Source of the DNA: Brucella rhizosphaerae
Lineage (GTDB): Bacteria > Pseudomonadota > Alphaproteobacteria > Rhizobiales > Rhizobiaceae
Length of the DNA stretch: 64,000 nt
Assembly: GCF_002252475.1 (NCBI RefSeq)
Contig: NZ_NNRK01000017.1
Span: forward strand, 124,001-188,000
Direction: 5' to 3'
Positions 56,974 to 64,000 of this stretch are shown here, one piece after another (the first letter of the stretch is position 1; each line of letters starts with the position of its first letter). The position numbers and the translations under genes were made by a program. The notes beneath the pieces were generated by a model that saw nothing but the letters and a program-made list of their open reading frames with translations, had not been told where the DNA came from and made no database searches.

Positions 56974-57007
56974 TGGCACATTGTTGTTTGTGCACAACAA
57001 TGTGCCA
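56974..57007. repeat. Intergenic palindrome, copy D
   Basis: Perfect inverted repeat with 14-nt arms TGGCACATTGTTGT / ACAACAATGTGCCA and a 6-nt centre TTGTGC. It shares the outer TGGCACAT/ATGTGCCA with copies B and C but differs inside. It lies 46 nt beyond the stop codon of the orphan gene that ends at 57053. Confidence 0.7.
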
Positions 57008-57052
57008 CTGGTTCTTCCATAAAAGCTTCACATTCTCATCGTCTCGGCCGGC

Positions 57053-57661
57053 CTATTCGTAGGAGCCTTGCCGATTGTTGAGCACGATATTGATGTGTTC
57101 CTTCGGGGTAATGATCGAATGTGTCGAAGATTGATAGAATTGTGCCTTAATCGCGATAGGGTTCGACATTTTGTTGTCGATGAGGCTACCGCTCTTGATT
57201 ACATAAAGAGATAGATTGGTGATGCTCGCGCTATAAGCTCCGGCAAACTTGCTCCCGGATGTGAAGCCGAAAGATGATGCTGCGTCAGAGTAATACTGCC
57301 CATTCGTGATCACCCATTCATCAGCTGGGCCGGAACGTGCCATTGAGGTTTTTTTGCCGTCCGGCGTTGAAAAATTGAGGTTGAACGAAAGCGCCATATA
57401 AAGATTTTTTAGTTCTGCGTTTCCTGAAAGAACTTTGAACAGTGACTTATATGGGTGAAGTTCATCGGCTGGAAGGAGATGGCCTTCCAGTATGGATACT
57501 TCGAAATCGATAGCATCTCCCTGAAAGTTTTTGATATCCTTGTCCAAAGCAAGGGGTATTTTGGCAATTATGCCATTTTCCATTTCATTGTTTACATGCA
57601 GCAGCATACCATCGCCCCCTCTTTCATCGATTAGATAATAAGTGGCGGCTATTGGGTTCAA
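57053..57661 (-). CDS. Hypothetical protein, no recognised family
   Basis: 202 residues, no signal peptide and no transmembrane segment. The composition is mixed and the sequence looks like a soluble beta-rich protein (MLLHVNNEMENGIIAKIPL, FEVSILEGHLLPADELHPY, WVITNGQYYSDAASSFGF). It stands alone, with gaps of more than 300 nt on both sides. Codon use is AT-richer than its neighbours, and a palindrome follows its end, so horizontal origin is possible. It may have a partner outside the window, but nothing here shows one. Confidence 0.65.
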   Translation of the reverse strand: MNPIAATYYLIDERGGDGMLLHVNNEMENGIIAKIPLALDKDIKNFQGDAIDFEVSILEGHLLPADELHPYKSLFKVLSGNAELKNLYMALSFNLNFSTPDGKKTSMARSGPADEWVITNGQYYSDAASSFGFTSGSKFAGAYSASITNLSLYVIKSGSLIDNKMSNPIAIKAQFYQSSTHSIITPKEHINIVLNNRQGSYE

Positions 57662-58040
57662 GCTGTTACTTTTCGCATAAATTAAATGCCCTCGGCAAAG
57701 GCTCTGCTGGTTTTCGCAACGTTGTTGCTCATCGAAAATATTTGCTATTCTCTAAGAGTGCATTTCGTTGAGATCAGCGTTTTATTCTGGAACTATTTCC
57801 ACGTGTTTTTCGACCAATCACCATGTCAATCACTTGATCGATATGACGATAGCGATTGATTATATTAGTGGTGTCCGAAGACAAATGTCAGGCGGGCGGC
57901 ATCTGGGACGCCGAAGGGCGCGTCTAATCATCAATGGATCCGTTTACGATCGACAATAAAGACAACGAGACCGCCAGATTGTATCGCGATCCCGCATCAA
58001 TGATCGCTGATCAAGACAGTATCAGGCCATAATCTGACGG
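57662..58040. other. Intergenic region, no supported gene
   Basis: About 380 nt between the orphan gene and the end of the PodJ-like gene. Short frames on the plus strand have no support. It should contain the promoter of the orphan gene. Confidence 0.4.
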
Positions 58041-60998
58041 TTATTTATTCTTCTCAAGCAGCAGTTGCACCAGTTGCTGATTGACCTCACCTGTGGGTTC
58101 CTGCCCATGGGCCTTTTGAATGTCGGCAATGGCATTGCGGGTCTTATTACCCATAACGCCATCTGGGTTTCCAACATCATAGCCGTTCTTCTGGAGGATG
58201 AGCTGAATGTTGCGAACCGCCTTTTTCATATCGACAGAGGCAGTGGTGACAGGTTTTTCATCGGCCCAGCCTTCAGGCATGTCAACTGAATTGGCTTCCT
58301 GATTAAGAGGCATTGCCTTCCACAGTTCAACGCTACCCTTGGCGCGTTCGAGCTGCTGAGGCTTCATTGCTTCGCCGATCTGATCGCGCTTGTCGGCTGC
58401 ATCCTTGTCACCCGCTTTGGCAGCAAGTGCAAACCACTTATAGCTCTCTTCAAGGTTAACCTGCATTCCAAGGCCCTTGGCGGCCAGAATGCCGAGATTA
58501 TACTGGCTGTCTTTGACGCCGAGCTCTGCCGCATCGGTAAACCAACGCACCGCAGAAGCGTTATCCGGTGAGCCATTGGCACCTGATGCAAAAAGCACCG
58601 CCAGATTATGCATGGCGCTGGCGTTGCCTTGTTTGGCTGCCTGCTGATACCAATCGATTGCCTTTGTGAGATTGCGGGGCATGCCGAGCCCCTTCTCATT
58701 GAAATTGCCCATGCGATAAAGCGCGGGTGCAAAGCCTTTTGTCGCCGACTGTTCATACCATTTTGCGGCTTCTGCCAAATCTGCCTGAACGCCACGACCT
58801 TCCATATAGCGGTTGCCGATTTCAAACAGTGCACGAGAGTCACCGGTCATTGCGGCTTCGCGCAACGCTGCAGGACCTGCTTCAACCGGCACTTCAGTCA
58901 AGGATGGTTCCTGTGCTGGCGCAGTGTCGGCGATCTCCGGCTCTAGAGACGCTGGAGCAGGCATCGGTGCTGTCAGACTGCTTTCCTGCTGGGGCCTGGC
59001 AATGGTTGTTTCAGGCGCAACCACTTCTGGGATTGGCTGAATTTTTGGTGCTGGGGACACCTCATTTGCAGGGGTGATGGAAGCCGTGGTTTCATTGTCG
59101 ATCGCCGGCGCTTCAGTCTTTGCGGAAAGTTCTGCCGGTTGATTGGCTTCCAGGAAGGCCGATCCTGCCTGCAAGCCAGCTATTGCCAGCATCACGGCAC
59201 CAATGGCCAGCAAGATAGGCTTGCGCTGACGATTGAAGAGGTCGCTGATCGATCCTTTTTTCTTCTCCGCAACCTTGTCCGACTGTTGCTCAAGCTTGGC
59301 CGATTCTTCAGCTGCCTGCTGCGCGGTGCGACGTGCTACGCTGATTAAATCCGCTTTGCCGCTTGTTTCGGCTTTCGCACTGTCTTGCTGGCTCCGCTCT
59401 TCACGCACACGCTTCATAATCGTGTTAAGGTCGAGTACGCTGTCATTGTCGGGCTGAACTGAATCGAGCGAAGAGCCGAGTTCTGGTTCCTGTCGCATTT
59501 TTGGCGTCAGTTTTGCGAGCTTCTCATCGGCACTTGGCGCATCGACGACGGGCTTCGGGCTTTTTTCCGTAGAATGAGAATCAGAGATCTGGGGCGCAAG
59601 GGTTGGAAACGCGTGTGGTGCTGCGGAATAGGGATTTGCAACCGGCTTGGCTTTTGCCGCGGTCTGCGAGAGAAGTGGCTGTGCATCAATTTGCTGTTCA
59701 AGGTTTGCGAGCCGGTCAACCACTTTAACCAGCGTCTCGTGAACAGCCTCAAATGTTTTGCCATTACGCTCGTCGGCATTGCGTGCAAGCGCCTCAAGCG
59801 ACTTCATATCATTGGCGAGCTGAAGTGCGATTGCGGTATCGTGCTGCGAGCCATGCTTGAGTACATGAGCAACCGCTGTTTCGGCGGCTTCTCGTGCTGC
59901 GTCAAGAACAGTTTCACGGTTGTCTGTGATTGAGCGTTCAATTGCATCAAGGCGTGGCTTGATTTCTGCAAATTCTGCTGAAGGCTTTGCCAGTTGACGT
60001 GCAAGGTTTGCGATCTGGCTTTCAAGGCCGCGAATGGCTTCGCTTTCTGCAAGCGCGATCTCTTCCGGCTGCGGCGTTTGCAACAGGCTGAGCGATATCT
60101 GTTGCGAAATATCGTCCAGACGACCTTCAAGCGTATGGAGCATGCCACCTTCTGCGTAATGGCTTGCATATTGCGCATCGAGGCGCTTGGTCAGTTCTTT
60201 GAAACGATTATCAACCTTTTCCAAAAGCTCGGGATTTGGCTGGTGGGCCCATTGTTCGGCAGTGGCGAGCTTTTGGTCAATTGCTCCAAGACGGGCATCG
60301 ACGTTCTGATAATCGGACTGGCTCAGGTTTTCCATAACCTTGCCAACCTGATGCGCAAGGAGATTAATTTGCTGTGCCAGCTCGTCGATTGCCTGTTCAG
60401 GCAAGTGCGATCCTTCGCTTAAAGCATCAATGCGCTGTGAAAGTTCGCCAAGTCGACGGAACAATGTATCAGCATTCTGATCGGCAACTGAACTATCAAG
60501 TTGCTGAGTGAGTTCAGTAAGACGGCGTTCGATGCGCTCCAGACGAAGCGCTTCCTCATGATCAGAACTCTGATGGCGGTTGGCGGCAATAACAGCTCGG
60601 CTGATTTCATCCAGACGAGCATCAATCTGGCGCAGAGCGTTGTTGTCAGAAAACGATGCGCTCGTCTTATCATTCAGTTCGGCAAAGCGCGGGGTAAAAG
60701 CTGATGCTGGTCGCGCGTTATGCAATTCGGCCTTGTTCTGCTGATCGCTGAGACGACGCAAATGCTCGGCAATTTCTGCGAGACCTTCGATGCGTTTATC
60801 GGATTGCTGTGGTTCAACTGCGCGAGGGCGAGGCGTGGCACTTCCAAGCTGGCCTAGCCGCTTTTCGAGTTCTGCCAAAGTGTTGTGCAGTTCGTTCATC
60901 GCGCTCGACTTTGGTGTCGTCGGCGCATGGCGCTCACGCAGGGCGTTGAGTTCATCTATGATAGAGCGTGAACCGGATGCCTGATGAGTGTTTGCCAT
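58041..60998 (-). CDS. PodJ-like coiled-coil, Sel1-repeat, peptidoglycan-binding protein
   Basis: 985 residues. Residues 1-470 are rich in heptads (ELHNTLAELEKRLGQLGS, LNLLAHQVGKVMENL-like segments) and predicted coiled coil. A low-complexity linker follows, then one transmembrane helix at about 598-620 (PILLAIGAVMLAIAGLQAGS). The periplasmic part has a Pro/Ala-rich stretch, four Sel1 repeats (GNRYMEGRGVQADLAEAAKW, NLGILAAKGLGMQVNLEESY) and a C-terminal peptidoglycan-binding domain (LILQKNGYDVGNPDGVMGNK). This order matches the PodJ polarity factor of Caulobacter and the PodJ-like proteins of Rhizobiales that mark a cell pole. The membrane topology is inner membrane, N-in. Confidence 0.85.
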   Translation of the reverse strand: MANTHQASGSRSIIDELNALRERHAPTTPKSSAMNELHNTLAELEKRLGQLGSATPRPRAVEPQQSDKRIEGLAEIAEHLRRLSDQQNKAELHNARPASAFTPRFAELNDKTSASFSDNNALRQIDARLDEISRAVIAANRHQSSDHEEALRLERIERRLTELTQQLDSSVADQNADTLFRRLGELSQRIDALSEGSHLPEQAIDELAQQINLLAHQVGKVMENLSQSDYQNVDARLGAIDQKLATAEQWAHQPNPELLEKVDNRFKELTKRLDAQYASHYAEGGMLHTLEGRLDDISQQISLSLLQTPQPEEIALAESEAIRGLESQIANLARQLAKPSAEFAEIKPRLDAIERSITDNRETVLDAAREAAETAVAHVLKHGSQHDTAIALQLANDMKSLEALARNADERNGKTFEAVHETLVKVVDRLANLEQQIDAQPLLSQTAAKAKPVANPYSAAPHAFPTLAPQISDSHSTEKSPKPVVDAPSADEKLAKLTPKMRQEPELGSSLDSVQPDNDSVLDLNTIMKRVREERSQQDSAKAETSGKADLISVARRTAQQAAEESAKLEQQSDKVAEKKKGSISDLFNRQRKPILLAIGAVMLAIAGLQAGSAFLEANQPAELSAKTEAPAIDNETTASITPANEVSPAPKIQPIPEVVAPETTIARPQQESSLTAPMPAPASLEPEIADTAPAQEPSLTEVPVEAGPAALREAAMTGDSRALFEIGNRYMEGRGVQADLAEAAKWYEQSATKGFAPALYRMGNFNEKGLGMPRNLTKAIDWYQQAAKQGNASAMHNLAVLFASGANGSPDNASAVRWFTDAAELGVKDSQYNLGILAAKGLGMQVNLEESYKWFALAAKAGDKDAADKRDQIGEAMKPQQLERAKGSVELWKAMPLNQEANSVDMPEGWADEKPVTTASVDMKKAVRNIQLILQKNGYDVGNPDGVMGNKTRNAIADIQKAHGQEPTGEVNQQLVQLLLEKNK

Positions 60999-61130
60999 GT
61001 GAAATTCACTTTTCCAAAAAATAGAAGCTAGCCGAAAGCCGAATTCACGAACGAGTCGAAGCCATGTTTGCTAAAGCCATATTCTTACAAACGTAGTAAA
61101 TAAGTGGTTAAAATCTATTATTGATTGCAT

Positions 61131-61156
61131 AAAAACGGCCTCCTTTCGGGAGGCCG
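61131..61156 (-). terminator. Rho-independent terminator of the MFS gene
   Basis: Read on the minus strand: perfect 8-bp stem CGGCCTCC / GGAGGCCG with a 5-nt loop, followed by TTTTT. It lies 30 nt after the MFS stop codon at 61187. Confidence 0.85.
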
Positions 61157-61186
61157 CTGCGGCTTTAAGTTTCGGAAAAATCGATG

Positions 61187-62356
61187 TTATTCGGTTGCGA
61201 GCACTGCACGTGGACGTAAGACGAGGGCTAGCGCCAGAAAGATCAGGCAGGCAATCGTAACAAAGATCGGCAGACCGTGGGTCAAATATTGCTGGGCAAT
61301 CCCCGCAAAGAGCGGTCCGATCAATGCGCCGACACCCCACATGAGGCCCATACTGGCATAAATGCCGACGAGCTGAGCGCCTTTGAACTGACTACCAACC
61401 ACGCTCAGCATGATTGTATAGATGCCGACGAAGGCGCCGCCCCACACAAACAACAACGTATAGGTGAGCCATGGCAGAGTAAGCGCCCATGGCCAGATCG
61501 CAGCACCGGCGGCCGAAAGGGCCGCAAGTATGATGAGCAAGTTCTGCCGGCTCATTCGATCTCCCAGAAAACCAATGGGAATCTGAAGAACGATTGCGCC
61601 GAACATCATGACAGACATAAGCTGTGTTGCCTGATTTTCGTTCCATCCCAGATCCACGGCATATAGTGGCAGAAACGACAGACCCGCTGATTCAATGGCA
61701 GCATTCAACACCGTTGCCGCGAGCGCCACGGGCGCAAGAGCTAAATAATGCAGCGGGCTTCCATGTGGTTCGTCGGTGATCGGGGGTGCGCTGACTTTTG
61801 GGCTGGCAATCAACAGTGCCGCGACAATCGCCAATGCGGAGCCAATGAGATAGGGCACGAACCCGCTTGATCCAACCAGCGAGAGGATCAAAGGTCCAAG
61901 CGCAAAACCGAGTGACAGAGCAGCTGTGTAGATGCCCATGGTCTTTGATCGGTTTTCATCTGTACTGAGCGAGTTGAGCCACGTTTCGGAAACAACGAAC
62001 AATGTTTCTGATGCGGCACCCAGCAGGATGCGCAGTGGGAACCAAAGCCATACTAATGGGATTGCAGGAAACAGACCAAGCAGAATAGCTGCAGCCGCAA
62101 GGGCAACGATCACCAGCAAACGCATGCCGAGCAATGCACTCAGGCGTGGAAGCAAAAAGGCCATGCACAGCACACCGACAGCATGCATTGCTGCATTGGC
62201 GCCGATAATGGCTTCGCTGAACCCCATTTCATCCAGGTCCAGTGCAATGAGCGCGGCGCTGAGACTATATGTCAGACCGAAGATCATCGCAGTACTGGTG
62301 ACTGCGGTGCGAGAGAAAATGACGTTGGAAGGGGTTTGTTCTGTAGTCACAGCCAT
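61187..62356 (-). CDS. MFS transporter
   Basis: 389 residues with 12 predicted transmembrane stretches. The loop 2-3 region (LLPRLSALLGMRLLVI) and the motif GDRMSRQNLLIILAALSAAG in the second half are of the type seen in MFS families like YcaD. ETLFVVSETWLNSLSTDENR in loop 4-5 is also of that group. The substrate is unknown. It is a single gene, upstream of the divergent GNAT gene. Confidence 0.87.
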   Translation of the reverse strand: MAVTTEQTPSNVIFSRTAVTSTAMIFGLTYSLSAALIALDLDEMGFSEAIIGANAAMHAVGVLCMAFLLPRLSALLGMRLLVIVALAAAAILLGLFPAIPLVWLWFPLRILLGAASETLFVVSETWLNSLSTDENRSKTMGIYTAALSLGFALGPLILSLVGSSGFVPYLIGSALAIVAALLIASPKVSAPPITDEPHGSPLHYLALAPVALAATVLNAAIESAGLSFLPLYAVDLGWNENQATQLMSVMMFGAIVLQIPIGFLGDRMSRQNLLIILAALSAAGAAIWPWALTLPWLTYTLLFVWGGAFVGIYTIMLSVVGSQFKGAQLVGIYASMGLMWGVGALIGPLFAGIAQQYLTHGLPIFVTIACLIFLALALVLRPRAVLATE

Positions 62357-62503
62357 GATCCGAAGAGCTTGATATTAGAAATACTTAGACATCAAGCAGC
62401 ACAAGCAATCAACCGGCTATGACAATTCTTTTTTGATCCTGTTTGAAGTGTTGAATCAGTTTAAGATGCGGTTAGTCGCGGTGACGAAAAAGAGGAATGC
62501 CGA

Positions 62504-62929
62504 ATGAATCAGCCTGTCTACTCAACTGTCGCGCGCACACCGTCTGTTGAAGAGTATCTGCATCTTCGCGCAGTGGCGGGATTAAGCGCATTTTCTGAAG
62601 AAGCGGCCATCCTCGGGCTTAAAGGTACCGTTTTTGCAGCTGTGGTTTTGCACGAGGATACAGCTATTGGAATGGGACGTCTGATTGGAGACGGAGGCTG
62701 CTTTTTTCAGGTGGTGGATATTGCTGTCGATCCTCAATATCAGGGACGGGGACTCGGCAAGGTGATCATGAAGACCATTATGCATTATGTGAACACAGAA
62801 CTTCCTGCTTCTGCCTATGTAAGTCTGATTGCCGATGTCCCGGCAAACAAGCTTTATGAAAAATTTGGTTTTCAGGAAACAGCTCCAAGATCACTTGGGA
62901 TGGCATATCGGGTAAAGAAAACAGCTTAA
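62504..62929 (+). CDS. GNAT-family N-acetyltransferase
   Basis: 141 residues. The acetyl-CoA site VVDIAVDPQYQGRGLGKVIM (motif A, Q-x-x-G-x-G) and the closing NKLYEKFGFQETA are standard for GNAT proteins. GAGG precedes the ATG at 62504. The acceptor is unknown. Two hairpins with T-runs follow at 63075 and 63213. Confidence 0.9.
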   Translation: MNQPVYSTVARTPSVEEYLHLRAVAGLSAFSEEAAILGLKGTVFAAVVLHEDTAIGMGRLIGDGGCFFQVVDIAVDPQYQGRGLGKVIMKTIMHYVNTELPASAYVSLIADVPANKLYEKFGFQETAPRSLGMAYRVKKTA

Positions 62930-63074
62930 CCAGGCGTATAGTCGATTATTCAAGCTTTTGAATGAGTGGAGCTGATCGCCACAGTTTCCTAAATTATCTG
63001 TAACTTTCAGTCCCATCCTGGCGATGTTACGCTGAATTTGCGTTCCGACTTCTGGGCAGGGGCATCGGTTCGCA

Positions 63075-63110
63075 GTCGCTCCGACAGCCCTCGCTGCGGA
63101 GCGACTTTTG
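63075..63110 (+). terminator. Hairpin terminator after the GNAT gene
   Basis: Perfect 9-bp stem GTCGCTCCG / CGGAGCGAC, 13-nt loop, then TTTTGTT. It lies 145 nt after the GNAT stop. Confidence 0.6.
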
Positions 63111-63212
63111 TTAGCGGTTGCTGCACTAACCATTTTCAACTGCAACAAACTGTCATTTTTGTTTTCGGCCATCGTATTTATTTATGGACTGCACCCTGTT
63201 TGCAGGACGGCA

Positions 63213-63259
63213 CCCGTATCGCGCAACCCAAGCCCCCCGCCCAAAATGCGTGATACGGG
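63213..63259. terminator. Second hairpin, possible terminator
   Basis: Stem of 13 bp with one G-U pair, CCCGTATCGCGCA / TGCGTGATACGGG, and a C/G-rich loop, followed by CCTTTGTTTC. It could end a transcript crossing from the first hairpin or be part of an unannotated RNA. Confidence 0.45.
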
Positions 63260-63481
63260 CCTTTGTTTCAGATCAGATTGCAATTTCTTCTGGTTTCTAC
63301 AAGTCTAGTTATAATCATACAAAAAGAGTATGATTATGTACTTGGTCGATTGATTTGCTTTATTGAAACAATACTGTTATCAAGCGGCCTCTTGGGAGGA
63401 TTAAACCGCCTGCGCGCGCTCAGTCGCTGCCGGGCGGTTTTCCATTTTAAGGGTGTGCATATCAGCTATGCATATTTGTTT

Positions 63482-63510
63482 CTTGTAATCATCATACCCT
63501 GTGCCTATTT
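63482..63510 (+). promoter_or_regulatory. Promoter of the small RNA
   Basis: CTTGTA at 63482-63487, a 17-nt spacer and CTATTT at 63505-63510. The spacing is ideal for the housekeeping sigma factor and CTTG-N-CTAT is the usual alphaproteobacterial form. A start at about 63516-63518 would put the first hairpin at the 5' end of the RNA. Confidence 0.6.
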
Positions 63511-63515
63511 TCGGG

Positions 63516-63640
63516 CTGTTCAGTTTCACTTCTCCTCCCAGAAACTGAACTCGAAGCGCGGCACTCCTCCTCCCAGTCGCGCTTTCCAGATCAGCCCGCT
63601 TCGCACTCCTCCTCCCAGCGAAGCGGGCTTTCTTGTTTTT
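63516..63640 (+). ncRNA. Three-hairpin anti-Shine-Dalgarno small RNA (alpha-r15/CcsR-like)
   Basis: Three stem-loops in about 125 nt. Hairpin 1: GTTCAGTTTC / GAAACTGAAC, loop with TCTCCTCCCA (63518-63550). Hairpin 2: AAGCGCG / CGCGCTT, loop with CTCCTCCTCCCAG (63554-63584). Hairpin 3: AGCCCGCTTCGC / GCGAAGCGGGCT, loop ACTCCTCCTCCCA (63593-63629), then TTCTTGTTTTT, a proper terminator. All three loops expose CTCCTCCC, complementary to Shine-Dalgarno sequences. This is the plan of the alpha-r15 RNAs of rhizobia and of CcsR/cuckoo RNAs with CCUCCUCCC loops, which repress many mRNAs, usually with Hfq. The third motif-bearing loop exceeds the two I recall for alpha-r15. A promoter lies just upstream. 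Confidence 0.85.
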
Positions 63641-63807
63641 AGCGTTGAGTTTTGTTGTGTCAGATACTGATTGCGCAACAGGGCGTGTGCCAATCACCGT
63701 TCAAGGCAACCAACAAACAAGCCTTTGATCTGAACCAGCTGAAGCTCAGGCAGTGTTTATTTAATCCAGCGTTTTGACTGGGCTATACGCCACGCAATCA
63801 GACTGCG

Positions 63808-64000
63808 TTATAGCGGAATTTTTGCGTAACCTTTTGAGAGGATTGGCCCGGTTGGGCGACCTGTCGGCGAGCCGCCTGCAGGTTCCAAGGTGAGTTCATA
63901 AAGTTGTTCAACCTTCGGAAACGGGAGGTCTGGCCCTTTCAGTTGGGCCGAATGGGCACCTTCAAGTAATCCCATCGAGACAGGGCCCATTTCCTGTGAA
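63808..64000 (-). CDS. Anti-sigma factor (RskA-like), C-terminal part
   Basis: The minus-strand frame enters from beyond the right end of the window and stops at 63808; 64 codons are seen. LTLEPAGGSPTGRPTGPILS is the characteristic C-terminal motif of periplasmic RskA-type anti-sigma domains. A Met at 63990 is internal. The full gene should encode a one-TM anti-sigma factor, probably with an ECF sigma factor gene next to it, outside the window. Confidence 0.8.
   Translation of the reverse strand, partial: SQEMGPVSMGLLEGAHSAQLKGPDLPFPKVEQLYELTLEPAGGSPTGRPTGPILSKGYAKIPL

Noticed and set aside
57768..57959. 63-codon open frame on the plus strand after the orphan gene
   Set aside because: No ribosome-binding site and no features; a chance frame.
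63263..63670. Open frames on both strands over 63263-63697
   Set aside because: They cross the three stem-loops of the small RNA and its terminator, and their translations look like low-complexity shadows of the hairpins.
1..64000. CRISPR arrays, rRNA genes, riboswitches or a complete prophage
   Set aside because: No regularly spaced repeats, rRNA sequence, recognisable aptamer or phage structural genes were seen.

Overview
The window looks like part of a chromosome of an alphaproteobacterium of the order Hyphomicrobiales, most likely Brucellaceae (Ochrobactrum/Brucella-like). This rests on gene content (many ABC importers for polyamines, amino acids and sugars, each with its own catabolic enzymes), moderate GC, two copies of an intergenic palindrome common in Rhizobiales, a PodJ-like polarity protein, and an alphaproteobacterial-type anti-Shine-Dalgarno small RNA. 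No species call is possible from sequence reading alone.

Layout. 1-0.7 kb: 3' end of a hydantoinase B/oxoprolinase gene. 0.8-8.1 kb (minus): a polyamine-type ABC importer with L-2-hydroxyglutarate oxidase and a succinate/glutarate-semialdehyde dehydrogenase. 8.5-9.3 kb: a decayed IS5-type transposase. 10-20 kb (plus): a LysR regulator and an amine catabolic cluster: aminobutyraldehyde-type dehydrogenase, one-permease amino-acid ABC importer, PuuB-like FAD oxidase, and a 976-residue kinase/M23-like/PLP fusion whose PLP half looks like a phospho-lyase. 20.9-21.8 kb: a decayed tyrosine integrase. 21.9-27.4 kb: an Fbp/Afu-type ABC importer with an inositol-monophosphatase-family enzyme and a divergent DeoR regulator. 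27.4-33.5 kb: a second polyamine-type importer with an amidohydrolase and a divergent TetR regulator. 34-37.1 kb: a secreted cysteine-rich Sel1-like protein preceded by a frameshifted small secreted gene. 37.5-45.4 kb: a sugar importer with Gfo/Idh/MocA dehydrogenase, sugar isomerase/epimerase, an esterase and GntR, and a divergent ATPase gene. 45.6-46.3 kb: a frameshifted helix-turn-helix gene beside tRNA-Thr(CGT).

From 46.5 kb the content is more core-like: a nitronate-monooxygenase-like enzyme; a one-TM protein; the four-gene Lhr-type helicase/ATP-dependent ligase/MBL exonuclease/phosphodiesterase repair cluster arranged as two divergent pairs; TauE/SafE with a TIGR02186-like protein; an orphan 202-residue protein; a PodJ-like Sel1/peptidoglycan-binding protein; an MFS transporter; a GNAT acetyltransferase; the small RNA; and the 3' end of a RskA-like anti-sigma factor gene.

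The strongest unusual signals are the three-hairpin RNA at 63516-63640, in which every loop carries CTCCTCCC; the kinase-phospholyase fusion with its catabolic cluster; and four scattered intergenic palindromes built on TGGCACAT/ATGTGCCA.
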